DNA of 32,695 bases from JADLHS01 sp964539515 (GTDB lineage Bacteria; Verrucomicrobiota; Verrucomicrobiia; Limisphaerales; JADLHS01). Shown here piece by piece: positions 17,001 to 25,527 of this stretch. The position numbers and the translations under genes are program-made. The first letter of the stretch is position 1; every line of letters begins with the position of its first letter. The notes under the pieces were generated by a model, which was given only the letters and a program-made list of their open reading frames with translations, searched no databases and was not told where the DNA came from. The DNA lies in the NCBI GenBank assembly GCA_964539515.1, contig CAZIJO010000044.1, positions 1 to 32,695 of the forward strand, given 5' to 3'.

Positions 17001-17512
17001 CCGGCGGTGTCGAGAATGATGGCGCGATTGGTGAACCACCAATCCATGTTGACCGTTCCGCCCGAGCCTTGCATTTCATCCTGCAACCCGGGCGGAAATT
17101 CAATGCCGGAATGGCGGATAGCCTCCGACTTTCCAGACCCGGATTCGCCAATGATCACATACCAGGGAAGTTTGTAGATGTCCTTGCCCCGGGTCTTGAA
17201 CTCCTGCATCCCGGTTTGAAACTTTTGCCGCAGCTTGTCCAGCGCCGCGCGCTGGTTGGGGTCGCTGATGGCTTTCGGCGCGGCGGCGGTCTGCGCCTCG
17301 ATGGCCGAGGAAAACATCTTGCTTTGCCGGCGGGCGCGCATCCGGCGCCAGAGGTAGTAACCGCCAAAAATCAGGAGGAACAGGACGATGATCGCGACCG
17401 CCACCCAGATGCCAAACGGCTTCGGCAAGGTGAATACCGCCGCGACACTTCCCAGGCCAACCGCGCCCAGTCCCCATTTCAGCATGCCGCCAAATTTTGA
17501 ATCGTCATCCAT
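14027..17512 (-). CDS. tssM: T6SS inner-membrane protein TssM (IcmF family)
   Basis: TssM is the core of the T6SS membrane complex and links TssL to TssJ. The 1161-residue protein has two N-terminal membrane helices (residues about 11-55) and a cytoplasmic NTPase-like domain with Walker A GESGSGKS (122-129), followed by RAIILDTAGS near 163. VYLLVTKADLL follows. A third membrane helix lies at about 456-478 (FAIFGTAGLAMLLLVLFAG), then the long periplasmic part ending in an IcmF C-terminal-like segment (WKLKFPVTVDG). Length and layout are normal for the family. It lies 48 bp after tssL and 19 bp before the TagF-like gene, in one operon. Confidence 0.96.
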   Translation of the reverse strand: MDDDSKFGGMLKWGLGAVGLGSVAAVFTLPKPFGIWVAVAIIVLFLLIFGGYYLWRRMRARRQSKMFSSAIEAQTAAAPKAISDPNQRAALDKLRQKFQTGMQEFKTRGKDIYKLPWYVIIGESGSGKSEAIRHSGIEFPPGLQDEMQGSGGTVNMDWWFTNRAIILDTAGSMIFREAQAGSSPEWAEFLRLLKKSRPQCPINGLFLVLSIESLIHDSADKISEKASKLAQQLQLIQRTLDVRFPVYLLVTKADLLTGFREFFDNIEDPLLQHQMFGWSNPDPLDSHLRADLVEQHLKSVADRLRRRRLALILRDAAPGARLGETTFFSGSSQPLGGRGGQRRLDEMDALFALPESVMRLVPRLRRYLETVFVAGEWSAKPVFLRGIYFTSSMREGKALDEAMALATGLSVDQLPEDRSWEKNRAFFLRDLFVEKVFRESGLVTRATNTIQLLRKRQFAIFGTAGLAMLLLVLFAGIGFGNLKRSVLEEAAEWEAGAKGWKEGPWSPAIVRPGADGVSRYTYAGTNQEVQVGSRTLSVVDYHQRLKSVVSKPLSVSWIFKPLTWFGIGPGQERKAAQRILFDHGVLKPLVDGTRAKMGREPDAGNVGRHQNALLSLIQLQADAVDPSKSDYGVGTNAVTYLNSMLAYLTETDANLAGTNLVDIFNWTYSKDGGGHKAWPPPFLVGGDDLTNNRAIGDGLEGLRKANLKTELDISNRLAALNALTAEFIKYRETEQKVFTGTGNLCDDAIQNLGAARRAVSASLDQLRAVSSNLGRPLTNLSVGYDILATEAASASALAIERNLYLFPEKFKTTPLYRQIGDLLITFKKRAADSVKLAKSQRAKDLADLDQNYVSFPTGGTESAYEVRWGLYLGSCSLLTNRVVADDRIIGSLGQRFNSLTSNAQNVANGLQTYRGPFAEQVATICTRIMGQNADQLKNQLVENYARHIKKKLAEFKFPLRLNAPEAFSSSELVALKTGFVTGFEADLNESLWQSFPAAGALVVSLRTNSLSKVINGLVNADGTVAELEIVFTPPAAGAGDAGLYSGSLRYAKVFVDGSEKFNQDLSRPKDALSMVAKVPINAGIKIEFFSNVDRTTKTATAGEESWTLLRLMEKDQAQRSPTRDTEWKLKFPVTVDGNRRTLEAFDIRLKNPLPKKENWPQ

Positions 17513-17560
17513 AGGTTGCTAATACTGGCACCGCCGCCGGCGGGCCAAAACCCGCCCGCG

Positions 17561-18268
17561 TTAACGAGATCGGACTTCCGCCGCTTTCCCGCCCTCTTCA
17601 ACAATCTTGTCCACCGACTCGCTCAATCGCCCGATGGCCTTGGCATAAAGCGCGTAATACACAATGACCACGCACAAGCTCAGAAAACCAAAAATAACGG
17701 CCACCAGGATGATCTTGTTACTGGGCGGTTCAGTCAGGACGCGGGTATCGGTGAATTTGTAAGCTTCTTCACTGATCTTGGATCGCGGATCGTTATCCAC
17801 CCACTGCCGGATGCGTGGGAAAATCTGTTCCATGTACTGGCGAATCTGTTCTGGCTGCCCCTGATACATGCCCATAAAACCCAGGCCGAGGCAGGCATAA
17901 TAAACCGCCAGCCGCTCCACCGCCTCCTCGCTCGTGTCCTTCAAGTCTTGATCAAGAAAATCAAAAAACCGCTCATCACCGGCCAGTTCGTTGCGGTCCT
18001 TGGCCAGCCGGTTTTCGGCCCACGGCCCGGCGAGCTTCAACCGGCTGGTGCATATCAGATTGTCCACGAAGAAGAGCATGCACAGTTCGAGGCGCTGGAC
18101 CTGGTTGGACAAGCGCACATCCGCCGAGGCCAGACGGCTGACTTCACCCAGCAAATCCTTGATTTCGGAACGCACGCGCACGTACTCCGGTTGAGCCTGG
18201 GCTTTGGCCGCGCGGTTCAGGCGGCAGATGTATTGGAACAAATCTTCGTAAAGTTCGAGCAGCTTCAT
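17561..18268 (-). CDS. tssL: T6SS protein TssL (DotU family)
   Basis: The 235-residue DotU/IcmH-type protein has a cytoplasmic helical domain (LELCMLFFVDNLI; GDERFFDFLDQDLKDTSEEA; YYACLGLGFMGMYQGQPEQI) and a single C-terminal membrane helix at about 182-206, the tail-anchor layout of TssL. It has no C-terminal peptidoglycan-binding OmpA-like domain, only about 30 residues after the helix, so wall anchoring must come from another protein. Its ATG overlaps the tssK stop by 4 bp (ATGA). Confidence 0.94.
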   Translation of the reverse strand: MKLLELYEDLFQYICRLNRAAKAQAQPEYVRVRSEIKDLLGEVSRLASADVRLSNQVQRLELCMLFFVDNLICTSRLKLAGPWAENRLAKDRNELAGDERFFDFLDQDLKDTSEEAVERLAVYYACLGLGFMGMYQGQPEQIRQYMEQIFPRIRQWVDNDPRSKISEEAYKFTDTRVLTEPPSNKIILVAVIFGFLSLCVVIVYYALYAKAIGRLSESVDKIVEEGGKAAEVRSR

Positions 18269-19626
18269 GCGGATCCTGAAGGCAAGGTCATGAACAAGGT
18301 CACCGTCGCATCGGACAGGTCAAAGTCCGTGTTGTTCCAGACCAGGGAAACAACTCTTTCTTCCTTGATCTTGTCCCAACGCCGCTGGTTGGACGCGGGC
18401 ATGACGCGGAAATAATGGAGGTCGTTTTGTCCGGGCAATTCCAATGGGGGATAGTTCTCCTCCTTGAGTTCCACGCCAAAGATCGCCACCCGTTCCATGC
18501 TGCCCGGCATGAATTTGAACTTGTTGGAATCAGACAGATACAACGCCAAGGCGGTGCGCTCCATTTTCGTCTTGATGCCGAGGAAGTAACCCGTCGGTTT
18601 CTCAAAGTGTTGCGGTTCAAGCGTGGCCCGCAAAAGGCCGGGGCTGCCGGCAAACGCCACCCGCAGTGGCTCCGTCGCCCGCGAAACCCGGATTTCCGCG
18701 CGGATTTTCCGATCCAGCTCCTTGAAGCTTCGCAACGGGTCGAGGTGATTGTACGGTTCGCAATCAAACACGCCCTTGTCCGGATTCAGGGCCAGCAATT
18801 CCCCCAACAGCTCGCGCAACTGCAAATACATCGCAAACGGCGTCACCACGCCCTCCTCTACGATCGAAGGCAAACTGCTGCAAAAGCGGTTCAGCGTGGT
18901 CAGCCGCAGTGTGAGTTCCCACTTCACCTCCAGACCCAGACCACCCGTTGTGACCTTGACCCGTAACTGCTCGCGGCTGGCGTTGAGCTGGGCGGTGAGT
19001 TCACGCATCAAGTCATGCAGCACGGGTGATGATTTGAGGAGGAGGCAAGGCGGGACGAAGTCCGGATCCTGCCGCGGCTTGCCCAGATCCTCCCCCGACG
19101 CCCGCACCACGCGCAGCAAGGGCAGGAACTCCATATCCGCGAGATCCTCCGACTTGAAGACCACTCTGGCATTCACCTTCCGGAAATGAACCGACTGCGG
19201 ATTTTCACCCGTGTTCTCGTCGGTTACCTCGCGCGCCTCTTCCGGCATATAAAGAAGCTTGATACGGGAATCGGCTTGTTCCCCGGGGCGAAACGCATTG
19301 GCGCGACGTTTGGCCCACAACGGCACGGCCAACAAGATCTCCAAGGGGCCCGATCCGCGCACCAGTTCGGTCTTGATATCGAGCGCCGGCAGGTTGGCAG
19401 CTTCCGGGAAATTGACCTCCTGCCCACTTGGCATGATGACGCGCAACCGCTCGAACCGGACTCGCCCATCGGCCAGGTCGTCCTGGATTAACCGGCCCTC
19501 CACAACCCCAAAGCCATAGGGCGTCAACAAGGCCCGCGCCGCGCGCACGTCCACCTGCAATTGGTGTTGCATGCCCTGCAAATGATGCGGCTGCAAGAAC
19601 AAACCTTCATGCCAATGGATGTGCAT
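18265..19626 (-). CDS. tssK: T6SS baseplate protein TssK
   Basis: TssK is the trimeric adaptor joining the T6SS baseplate to TssL and TssM. The 453-residue protein starts MHIHWHEGLFLQPHHLQGMQ, the classic TssK N-terminus, and ends with the C-terminal head region (DLHYFRVMPASNQRRWDKIK; FDLSDATVTLFMTLP). Length is normal for the family. It follows the 315-residue protein by 6 bp and is coupled to tssL through the ATGA overlap. The region before the ATG is AT-rich and has no Shine-Dalgarno sequence. Confidence 0.96.
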   Translation of the reverse strand: MHIHWHEGLFLQPHHLQGMQHQLQVDVRAARALLTPYGFGVVEGRLIQDDLADGRVRFERLRVIMPSGQEVNFPEAANLPALDIKTELVRGSGPLEILLAVPLWAKRRANAFRPGEQADSRIKLLYMPEEAREVTDENTGENPQSVHFRKVNARVVFKSEDLADMEFLPLLRVVRASGEDLGKPRQDPDFVPPCLLLKSSPVLHDLMRELTAQLNASREQLRVKVTTGGLGLEVKWELTLRLTTLNRFCSSLPSIVEEGVVTPFAMYLQLRELLGELLALNPDKGVFDCEPYNHLDPLRSFKELDRKIRAEIRVSRATEPLRVAFAGSPGLLRATLEPQHFEKPTGYFLGIKTKMERTALALYLSDSNKFKFMPGSMERVAIFGVELKEENYPPLELPGQNDLHYFRVMPASNQRRWDKIKEERVVSLVWNNTDFDLSDATVTLFMTLPSGSA

Positions 19627-19632
19627 AATAAA

Positions 19633-20580
19633 TTAGCGCCCGCCGGCGGCACTCTTCTCTACGGTCTTCTGCACCACCGATGCCAGACATTCCTTGATCT
19701 TCCGGTCGATCAGGTCCGTCGTGGCGTAATCCCGCGCCAGATCGCAATACCGGTTCCAACAGCGCTCCTTTTTGTTGCCAAAAACGCCGCCGCCCCCTTC
19801 GGCCGTCACGACATCCTCAATGGCCGCCGGGGAAAAGCGCTCCACGTACGGTTGGCCAAAAGCCCGGCCGCCGCTGAGCGGGGCCACGAGCAAAGCCGCC
19901 AGCAAGCTGAAGGCTTCACGCATCTGCGGCTCCACCGTATCCACCTCGCCCAGCAAGAAGCGGGCGGCCGCCTTGCGGGGGCTCTCGGCGCGTTTCAACA
20001 ACGGGCTGCGTGGCGCCAAGGCTTCCATTGTCTTCAGTCCCGTCTGATCCAGCCGCGAAACAAAATCCAGCAACAGCACGGTCAACTGCACCATTCGCTC
20101 CGGCCGCGGTTGCTGACCAGCCCCCAACCCCAAAGCGCGCTGGGCCTCCTCGGAAATTTCGAGGACCATCGTGCTCCGATAGGACTGAAGGAGCTCGTGC
20201 GCCAGCAGCCGCTGGACGAGTTCACCCCGCGGCGCCTCCGGCAGCTTGGTCACCGCCGCCAGAAACCGCTCCAAAGTCTCCGCGGGTGATTCCTCGACCG
20301 GCACAGCCACCGGCACCGGAGCGGGAGCAGGCGGCGCCGGTGCAAAGGAATTTACCACCTTGCCCGCCACGGGAAAACGGGTCAGCAAGGCCTCAATCAA
20401 CCGCTTGCGACTGGCCGGAGGCACATGCTTGAGGCTCCGCTCAATTTCCTCCTGAAGAAATTCAGCCCGCTTGCCCGGTTCTTCTTGGGCTGTGTCGGCC
20501 TGGATAAGTCGCAACCGCGCGGCCACGTCGTGGATCCAACTGCCTTCCGGGCCGGTCAAAGTTGTGTTTGCTTGACTCAT
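19633..20580 (-). CDS. T6SS-associated protein with TagH-like C-terminus
   Basis: A 315-residue soluble protein; the ATG at 20580 (MSQANTTLTGPEG) is chosen over two adjacent upstream TTG codons. The N-terminal part is helical, and a Pro/Ala/Val-rich linker follows at about residues 80-98. In the C-terminal part, PYVERFSPAAIED and ERCWNRYCDLARDYATTD recall the C-terminal domain of T6SS FHA proteins (TagH/ImpI), where a similar FxPxxLE ... WxxY pattern occurs. No FHA domain is visible. It is the first gene of the tight run into tssK. A role as adaptor at the baseplate or membrane complex is inferred; the similarity is by eye only. Confidence 0.6.
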   Translation of the reverse strand: MSQANTTLTGPEGSWIHDVAARLRLIQADTAQEEPGKRAEFLQEEIERSLKHVPPASRKRLIEALLTRFPVAGKVVNSFAPAPPAPAPVPVAVPVEESPAETLERFLAAVTKLPEAPRGELVQRLLAHELLQSYRSTMVLEISEEAQRALGLGAGQQPRPERMVQLTVLLLDFVSRLDQTGLKTMEALAPRSPLLKRAESPRKAAARFLLGEVDTVEPQMREAFSLLAALLVAPLSGGRAFGQPYVERFSPAAIEDVVTAEGGGGVFGNKKERCWNRYCDLARDYATTDLIDRKIKECLASVVQKTVEKSAAGGR

Positions 20581-20984
20581 CAACAATTACAATTCGATCC
20601 CCGCCCGCACTGCACCGCAACGCACGACGAACGTGCCTGGTATCGAAAGATTCCAATTCGCCTGGCAACGGAAGCGAGTGCAATGCAACGGGCTCTTGGA
20701 AGACTGACAATAACTTCGCCCCGGAACAAGCAGGAATTACCGCTCACAGGCCCGGGGTGCACCTCGAAACCGGAGGATCGCGCCAATGGGCGTGCGCTTC
20801 GTCAGGGGTGCAGTGTGATGAACCCATCCACCACGAGCCGGCGGGCCTGAAAATTTGCCACTGCTTCCGGGCTTCAGCAGCACAGTCGCGGCCCCCGGAA
20901 GTTGATCAGGTTGCGGCTGCCGCACCACGCATTCAGCTCATGGCGCGAACAATGACCCCGAACCACGCCTTGGTCCTTTGCGGT
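20581..20984. promoter_or_regulatory. 404-bp gap upstream of the T6SS gene run
   Basis: This gap separates the surface-protein stop (20985) from the first gene of the tight tssK-tssA run. It should hold the promoter for that run and perhaps a terminator for the surface-protein gene. I see no clear -35/-10 pair, no strong T-run hairpin, and no convincing gene in any frame. Confidence 0.3.
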
Positions 20985-23900
20985 TTAGGGACTGTTTGTG
21001 AGCCGGAAAAATTGAATGGGCGGCGTGGTGTTTGTCCAATTCCAGATATTGGTCTGCATGACCCCGTTGCTCAAAACGGTCCACGTTACCGGCGGGGACA
21101 GATTGGTGGAAGACAGGAGCGTCAAGTTGCCAAACCAAGCCACGGTGCCATTAGTACCATTCCATTGAATGGCGGGCGGGTTGGTGCAAGCCAGCAACAC
21201 CAAATTGACGGCCGTAAACGGACCAACACAGCCATTGCTGTTGATCTCGGCTGCGTAGTATAGCCAGTTTCCGGGCGCGGTGTCGCCAGGCACAAAGCTA
21301 TTTGTGTTCAAGGCCACAACGTTGGTATTGCTATCGTACCATATAATCGAATTCGTGCCGGGAATAACGAGCGCCGGATTTGCCACGCCGACACAATTGG
21401 TCTGGTTTCCAGAACTGACAGGCGCATTGGTCGGCACTTCGTAGACGGTCACAAGGACAACGCCGGTCAGATTGGTCGCGTAAGCGTTGGTCACCGCATC
21501 CGTCAGATTCGTTATGCTGTAGGAGTAACTGCCAGGAGCCGATGGATTGACAAAATAATTAAGCGGACTGTTGGTAATATTGGTAATGGTAGTGCCATCG
21601 GACCATTGAACCGTCCATGGTGGTGTGCCGGTCAGATCGGCCAGGATTGTCGCTACATCCCCGGCACAGATGTTTGTCGAACCGAAGGTATAGACATGCG
21701 CACCAATTTGTGCGGTCAGGGTCACCACAGCGGCACCGATCATGTCACCCGGGTTGGCTGTGCAACCGTTCAAATCCAAGTCGGTCAAATTCGTGACGCT
21801 ATAGGTAAACGTGGCGGACGTGAGGGGCGTCGTCGTAACATTGGTGGCTGTTACAAAGTACTTCTTGTTGCCGATATCCAAATAATACTGTCCCGCATAG
21901 GGTGGATTCGGATAAACCAATGCCCCTTGGATATTATTTGTGACGAAGGATGAACCGTTGGGTAAGTTCTGCAACGTGTAAGTGATATTTGTTGCGCTGG
22001 TTAGTTGGTTGGTAACCGTGCGCAATGCCGGACTCGAAACGTTCGTCTGTCCAACTCCGTCGCTCCACAGCACGGTCCATGGCCCAAAGCCGGTCAAATC
22101 GGCTCGAATATCTGCGGTGACGTAGTTGGTTGAATCAACCAAAATGTTGGTCGAGCCACTCACAATGGCGGTTGGCCGCGGATTGACCCGGATCACCGCG
22201 CTGCCCGTCAAATCGCCCGGGCTGGCCGGACACTGCGTGGTCGCTCCCTGATCGATCAGCGCCGTCACCGTATACGTGTTCGTTACCGGCGCGTTCGGGT
22301 TCGGGTTCGCCGGCGCCACAACCTTCGTCGCTGGACTGACCGCCGCATTGCTCACCGACCCGTCCGACCACGTCACCGTCCACGGCCCGATGCCCGTCAA
22401 CGCCGCCTGTACCACTGTCGAATTCCCGTTGCAGATTGCCGTCGTCCCGCTCACCACCGATGTCGGCCGCGGATTGATGCGGATCACCGCGCTGCCCGTC
22501 AAATCGCCCGGGTTGGCCGGACACTGCGTGGTCGCTCCCAAATCGATCAGCGCCGTCACCGTATACGTGTTCGTTACCGGCGCGTTCGGGTTCGGGNNNN
22601 NNNNNNNNNNNNNNNNNNNNNNNNNNNNNNNNNNNNNNNNNNNNNNNNNNNNNNNNNNNNNNNNNNNNNNNNNNNNNNNNNNNNNNNNNNNNNNNNTCAA
22701 ATCGCCCGGGTTGGCCGGACACTGCGTGGTCGCTCCCAAATCGATCAGCGCTGTCACCGTATACGTGTTCGTCACCGGCGCGTTCGGATTCGGGTTCGCC
22801 GGACTCACCGTCAGCGTGTCTGGGTTCGACGCCGTTGTCACCGTGTTGGTCACCATTGCCACGCCATTGGACGACCAGGTCACACTCCAAGGACCAATGC
22901 CTGTTAGCAATGCCTGAATCACCGTCGAACCCCCGTTACAAATCGCCGTGGTTCCACTCACCACCGACGTCGGCCGCGGATTGATTGTTAACGTGACCGG
23001 CGTCCGATTGGTACTAACAAAGCCGGTCCGCAGGTCCCTTGCCTCCGCGAAGTAGGTGTAATTCGAAGCGGAGTTGGGCCCACCAGCGGCGAAGTCCAAA
23101 GGGATGTAACACGCCGCATTGTTGGTCACCAGAGTGGAGCCGGTTGCCGATGAATACCAGTCGATCACCACGGTACCCGGCGGGTGGTCCACCGCATTCG
23201 TCACGCTGGCGCACAAGGGAGGATTGGGCGATCCCTCACAACTTGCCTGGTCCCCAAGGCTAATTGGCGCCGGCGGGCGCGTGCCGCCAAGCATCACAGT
23301 TCCGCCCTCACCCACCACCAAGCCGATGCCTTTCAACTCACCCGCCGAGGCGAAAGCGACGCCTAAAAGATTGGTCGTCGGGATGCTCCCCGAAGGCAGG
23401 CTGTCCGTTTGTGGCGTCCAAACCACTCCATCGACACTGCTGAAAATCTGCCCACCGTTGCCAACGGCAATGAACTCGGAGCCCGTGTACGCCACCGCAT
23501 TATAAACGTGCGTCACGCTATTCGTGGCGGCATTGAACCAGTTTGCCCCACCCAGTCCACCAACGCCGTTGGTTGAATACATGAGTCGACCGCCGGCACC
23601 CACTGCCACCACTCGTTGCGCCCCATCCGAAGCGATACCCAACAAGTTTGGCTCGGTAGAAGTCCAGGGCCGCACCGGCGTCCAATTAACCCCTCCGTCC
23701 GTAGACCGGCGGATCGTGCCGGCAATGCCGCACGCGGCAAACTCGCCCGACCCAACCGCCGTTACGCCCCGAAACGACTCCAATGCGTAGCCGCCGGCAA
23801 TCGTACTGTTGGCCCATGCCAGAGAACTGTTGGCCCAACTGGCATTTACGATTGAAGCCACCGCTGCGAACGTCTGCCCACCAGGATTATAGGCCAACCC

Positions 23901-24287
23901 ACGAACATTCGCGGGATTTTGAAATGCGTTGATTGACGTCTTGATCCAATTGGTGCTGTCCGTTGAGTAAAAAGTGACCGCTTCCGCCCCGCCGACGACA
24001 AACCGGTCACCTCCGTGGGTTGCGGAATACAAAGAGGCGTGGGATGGCAGCGCCTGGCGACCGTAGAGCAGCCCGCCCGTCCCGGTCGAAAGGAACTTGG
24101 CAGTCAGAATATTGGAACTGAACCCGGCCACCACGAAGGTATTGGATCCGTCGTAAGCCACACTCGTCAGGGAGGACACTGGCGATTGTGGCGTGAAAGC
24201 AGTGACATTCGTGAACACAATGGCCGCGCGCGACGGAATTGCCAGGCCGAGAATCAGACCGAGATATGTGAGCCAGTTTCGATTCAT
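20985..24287 (-). CDS. Large secreted propeller and Ig-like repeat protein (sequence gap inside)
   Basis: About 1100 residues as assembled. A signal peptide (MNRNWLTYLGLILGLAIPSR) precedes an N-terminal half of BNR/YCF48-like propeller blades (IRRSTDGGVNWTPV; LMYSTNGVGGLGGANW; IFSSVDGVVWTPQ). Four or more Ig-like repeats with the unit GIGPWTVTWSDG ... VTNTYTVTALID ... TTQCPANPGDL follow. The end (VAWFGNLTLLSSTNL ... FFRL) is a domain style I associate with Verrucomicrobiota surface proteins. The ATG at 24287 is preceded by GGGAG at a good distance, one of the few clear ribosome sites here. It lies 21 bp after the beta-barrel gene on the same strand. 100 N at 22597-22696 interrupt the repeats, so true length and copy number are unknown. 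Confidence 0.82.
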   Translation of the reverse strand: MNRNWLTYLGLILGLAIPSRAAIVFTNVTAFTPQSPVSSLTSVAYDGSNTFVVAGFSSNILTAKFLSTGTGGLLYGRQALPSHASLYSATHGGDRFVVGGAEAVTFYSTDSTNWIKTSINAFQNPANVRGLAYNPGGQTFAAVASIVNASWANSSLAWANSTIAGGYALESFRGVTAVGSGEFAACGIAGTIRRSTDGGVNWTPVRPWTSTEPNLLGIASDGAQRVVAVGAGGRLMYSTNGVGGLGGANWFNAATNSVTHVYNAVAYTGSEFIAVGNGGQIFSSVDGVVWTPQTDSLPSGSIPTTNLLGVAFASAGELKGIGLVVGEGGTVMLGGTRPPAPISLGDQASCEGSPNPPLCASVTNAVDHPPGTVVIDWYSSATGSTLVTNNAACYIPLDFAAGGPNSASNYTYFAEARDLRTGFVSTNRTPVTLTINPRPTSVVSGTTAICNGGSTVIQALLTGIGPWSVTWSSNGVAMVTNTVTTASNPDTLTVSPANPNPNAPVTNTYTVTALIDLGATTQCPANPGDLXXXXXXXXXXXXXXXXXXXXXXXXXXXXXXXXXXPNPNAPVTNTYTVTALIDLGATTQCPANPGDLTGSAVIRINPRPTSVVSGTTAICNGNSTVVQAALTGIGPWTVTWSDGSVSNAAVSPATKVVAPANPNPNAPVTNTYTVTALIDQGATTQCPASPGDLTGSAVIRVNPRPTAIVSGSTNILVDSTNYVTADIRADLTGFGPWTVLWSDGVGQTNVSSPALRTVTNQLTSATNITYTLQNLPNGSSFVTNNIQGALVYPNPPYAGQYYLDIGNKKYFVTATNVTTTPLTSATFTYSVTNLTDLDLNGCTANPGDMIGAAVVTLTAQIGAHVYTFGSTNICAGDVATILADLTGTPPWTVQWSDGTTITNITNSPLNYFVNPSAPGSYSYSITNLTDAVTNAYATNLTGVVLVTVYEVPTNAPVSSGNQTNCVGVANPALVIPGTNSIIWYDSNTNVVALNTNSFVPGDTAPGNWLYYAAEINSNGCVGPFTAVNLVLLACTNPPAIQWNGTNGTVAWFGNLTLLSSTNLSPPVTWTVLSNGVMQTNIWNWTNTTPPIQFFRLTNSP
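22208..22810. repeat. Near-identical DNA repeats coding Ig-like modules
   Basis: The block beginning TCAAATCGCCCGGG recurs at 22208, 22499 and 22697, and the copies are nearly identical over about 100 bases. The first two are 291 bp apart (97 codons). The third follows the run of N and is only 198 positions from the second. Confidence 0.85.
22597..22696. other. Assembly gap (100 N)
   Basis: Exactly 100 N lie between two nearly identical repeat copies in the surface-protein gene. The length looks like a placeholder, because the copies on each side are out of step with the 291-bp repeat period. Confidence 0.98.
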
Positions 24288-24308
24288 AACCAATCTCCCA
24301 TTCGTTGA

Positions 24309-25472
24309 CTAGAAAGAGTAACTAAAGCCCAATTTGCCGTACGGCCCCCAGAGCAACTCACTGAAACTCCCCGCGTCCGGATATTCAATCTGCGTAAATT
24401 TTCCCTGCAGCCCGCCATCCAAAAATAATTTCATCAACCCCGCCTGCCCCAGCCGGTACTCGAAATGCACTGTGGCCCGACCTATCCCGCCGTAAAGCGT
24501 GTTGTCGATGCTCGCGCTTGAGTATGCCGAAGCCGGCAAGCCATAAACCGACTCATCCAAGGTCTCCAGACTGTCCTGCGAACGCGTTCCATAAAACCCC
24601 TCCCCTTCCAACTGCAAACCCATGCGGAACCGCTTGGCCGTGTACAGCCGGTACCCCACCCCAAAACCAAAGTTACCCAGGATATCCGTCGTCTCGTCCG
24701 TCTGATTGTACAAGCCCAGGGCCGGAATCTGCGTTTGGGCCGTCAAATCAGCCTGAACAAAACTCACCCCGGCGCGCACATAAGCCGACAACCGCTTGCC
24801 CCGAAGTGCCGGAAACGTGTATTTGACATAGGCCTGATACCAGTCGTCCTGGATGGTGAAATCGGAAGGAAGCGGCGCCGTTCCGCCGACACTTCCAAAG
24901 TCGATCGGTACTGTCCCGCTCGAATCGCCGCGCGCATAAGCCAGGTCAAAATACCAGGCCTGACCGAAGGAATAAGAAAGCGTGGCACCATAATAAGTGG
25001 ACGTTCGATCGGCATCCGCCGCGGTGGGCTCCAGCGTGTCCCCGATTCCGGGCACCTTGCTCAAAGAATAAAGCAGCGGCAAAGTGACATTACCTTCGCC
25101 GAGAAAAATGTCTCCGGAGATTGAAATCTCGTGCTTGGTAGCCTTGGGGGCTTGCAGCATCGGCGGGGGCGCCGTCAAGGCATCCGCGCCCTCAGTTTTC
25201 GGTGGCTGCCCGGGAATGGGGGCCGGCTCCGCTGGCGCCGTCGTGGTGCTTTTGGTGGTGGTTTGGCCCGCCGCCTTTTTCTGCCAAAGCCCCTTGCTCT
25301 CGGCTTCGGGCCAAGCGGCGTCAAAATCCGGTTCCTCCTCCACCGGTTGAGCGTTTTGGGCCCAGGCCGGGAAACACGAAAACATGGCTCCGACCGCCAG
25401 AAGAAAAAGTTTGGAATTGAAGCAGCGGGAGCTGTAAGCCCCATCACGGCGATTGGTTAGAGTGGTCTTCAT
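24309..25472 (-). CDS. Outer-membrane beta-barrel protein
   Basis: A 387-residue protein with an N-terminal signal region (KLFLLAVGAMFSCFPAWAQ), a Pro/Thr-rich periplasmic stretch (about residues 50-110), and then repeated amphipathic beta strands with aromatic belts (YYGATLSYSFGQAWYFDLAY; YQAYVKYTFPALRG; LSAYVRAGVSFVQADL; FGFGVGYRLY; ATVHFEYRLG). It ends in KLGFSYSF, the C-terminal Phe signal used by the BAM complex. About 10-12 strands are visible. Function is unknown. It is 21 bp upstream of the large surface-protein gene, so the two probably act together, for instance as anchor and surface partner. The ATG at 25472 is preferred over a GTG at 25487. Confidence 0.8.
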   Translation of the reverse strand: MKTTLTNRRDGAYSSRCFNSKLFLLAVGAMFSCFPAWAQNAQPVEEEPDFDAAWPEAESKGLWQKKAAGQTTTKSTTTAPAEPAPIPGQPPKTEGADALTAPPPMLQAPKATKHEISISGDIFLGEGNVTLPLLYSLSKVPGIGDTLEPTAADADRTSTYYGATLSYSFGQAWYFDLAYARGDSSGTVPIDFGSVGGTAPLPSDFTIQDDWYQAYVKYTFPALRGKRLSAYVRAGVSFVQADLTAQTQIPALGLYNQTDETTDILGNFGFGVGYRLYTAKRFRMGLQLEGEGFYGTRSQDSLETLDESVYGLPASAYSSASIDNTLYGGIGRATVHFEYRLGQAGLMKLFLDGGLQGKFTQIEYPDAGSFSELLWGPYGKLGFSYSF

Positions 25473-25527
25473 AACTGGGATTCGCACCGGGAACTACAAC
25501 TTCATCTGGTTTGTAGCCTTTTGGCGG

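Noticed and set aside
16625..17500. Plus-strand open frame of 291 codons opposite tssM
   Set aside because: It is antisense to the Walker A region of TssM, caused by high GC and codon bias; no start site or domain supports it.
20575..20710. Minus-strand stretch HVRRALRCSAGGDRIVIVDE resembling the N-terminus of RsmE-type methyltransferases
   Set aside because: Only about 20 residues match; the frame has no proper start, stops make sense of nothing upstream, and it runs into the start of the TagH-like gene. It may be a relic or chance.
20562..21263. Plus-strand open frame of 233 codons over the 20581-20984 gap
   Set aside because: It covers the start of one real minus-strand gene and the end of another, and its product has no recognisable pattern or regular composition.
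22208..22810. Phase-variable invertible region
   Set aside because: The repeats are direct, not inverted, and no recombinase gene lies near; they are simply duplicated Ig-like modules.
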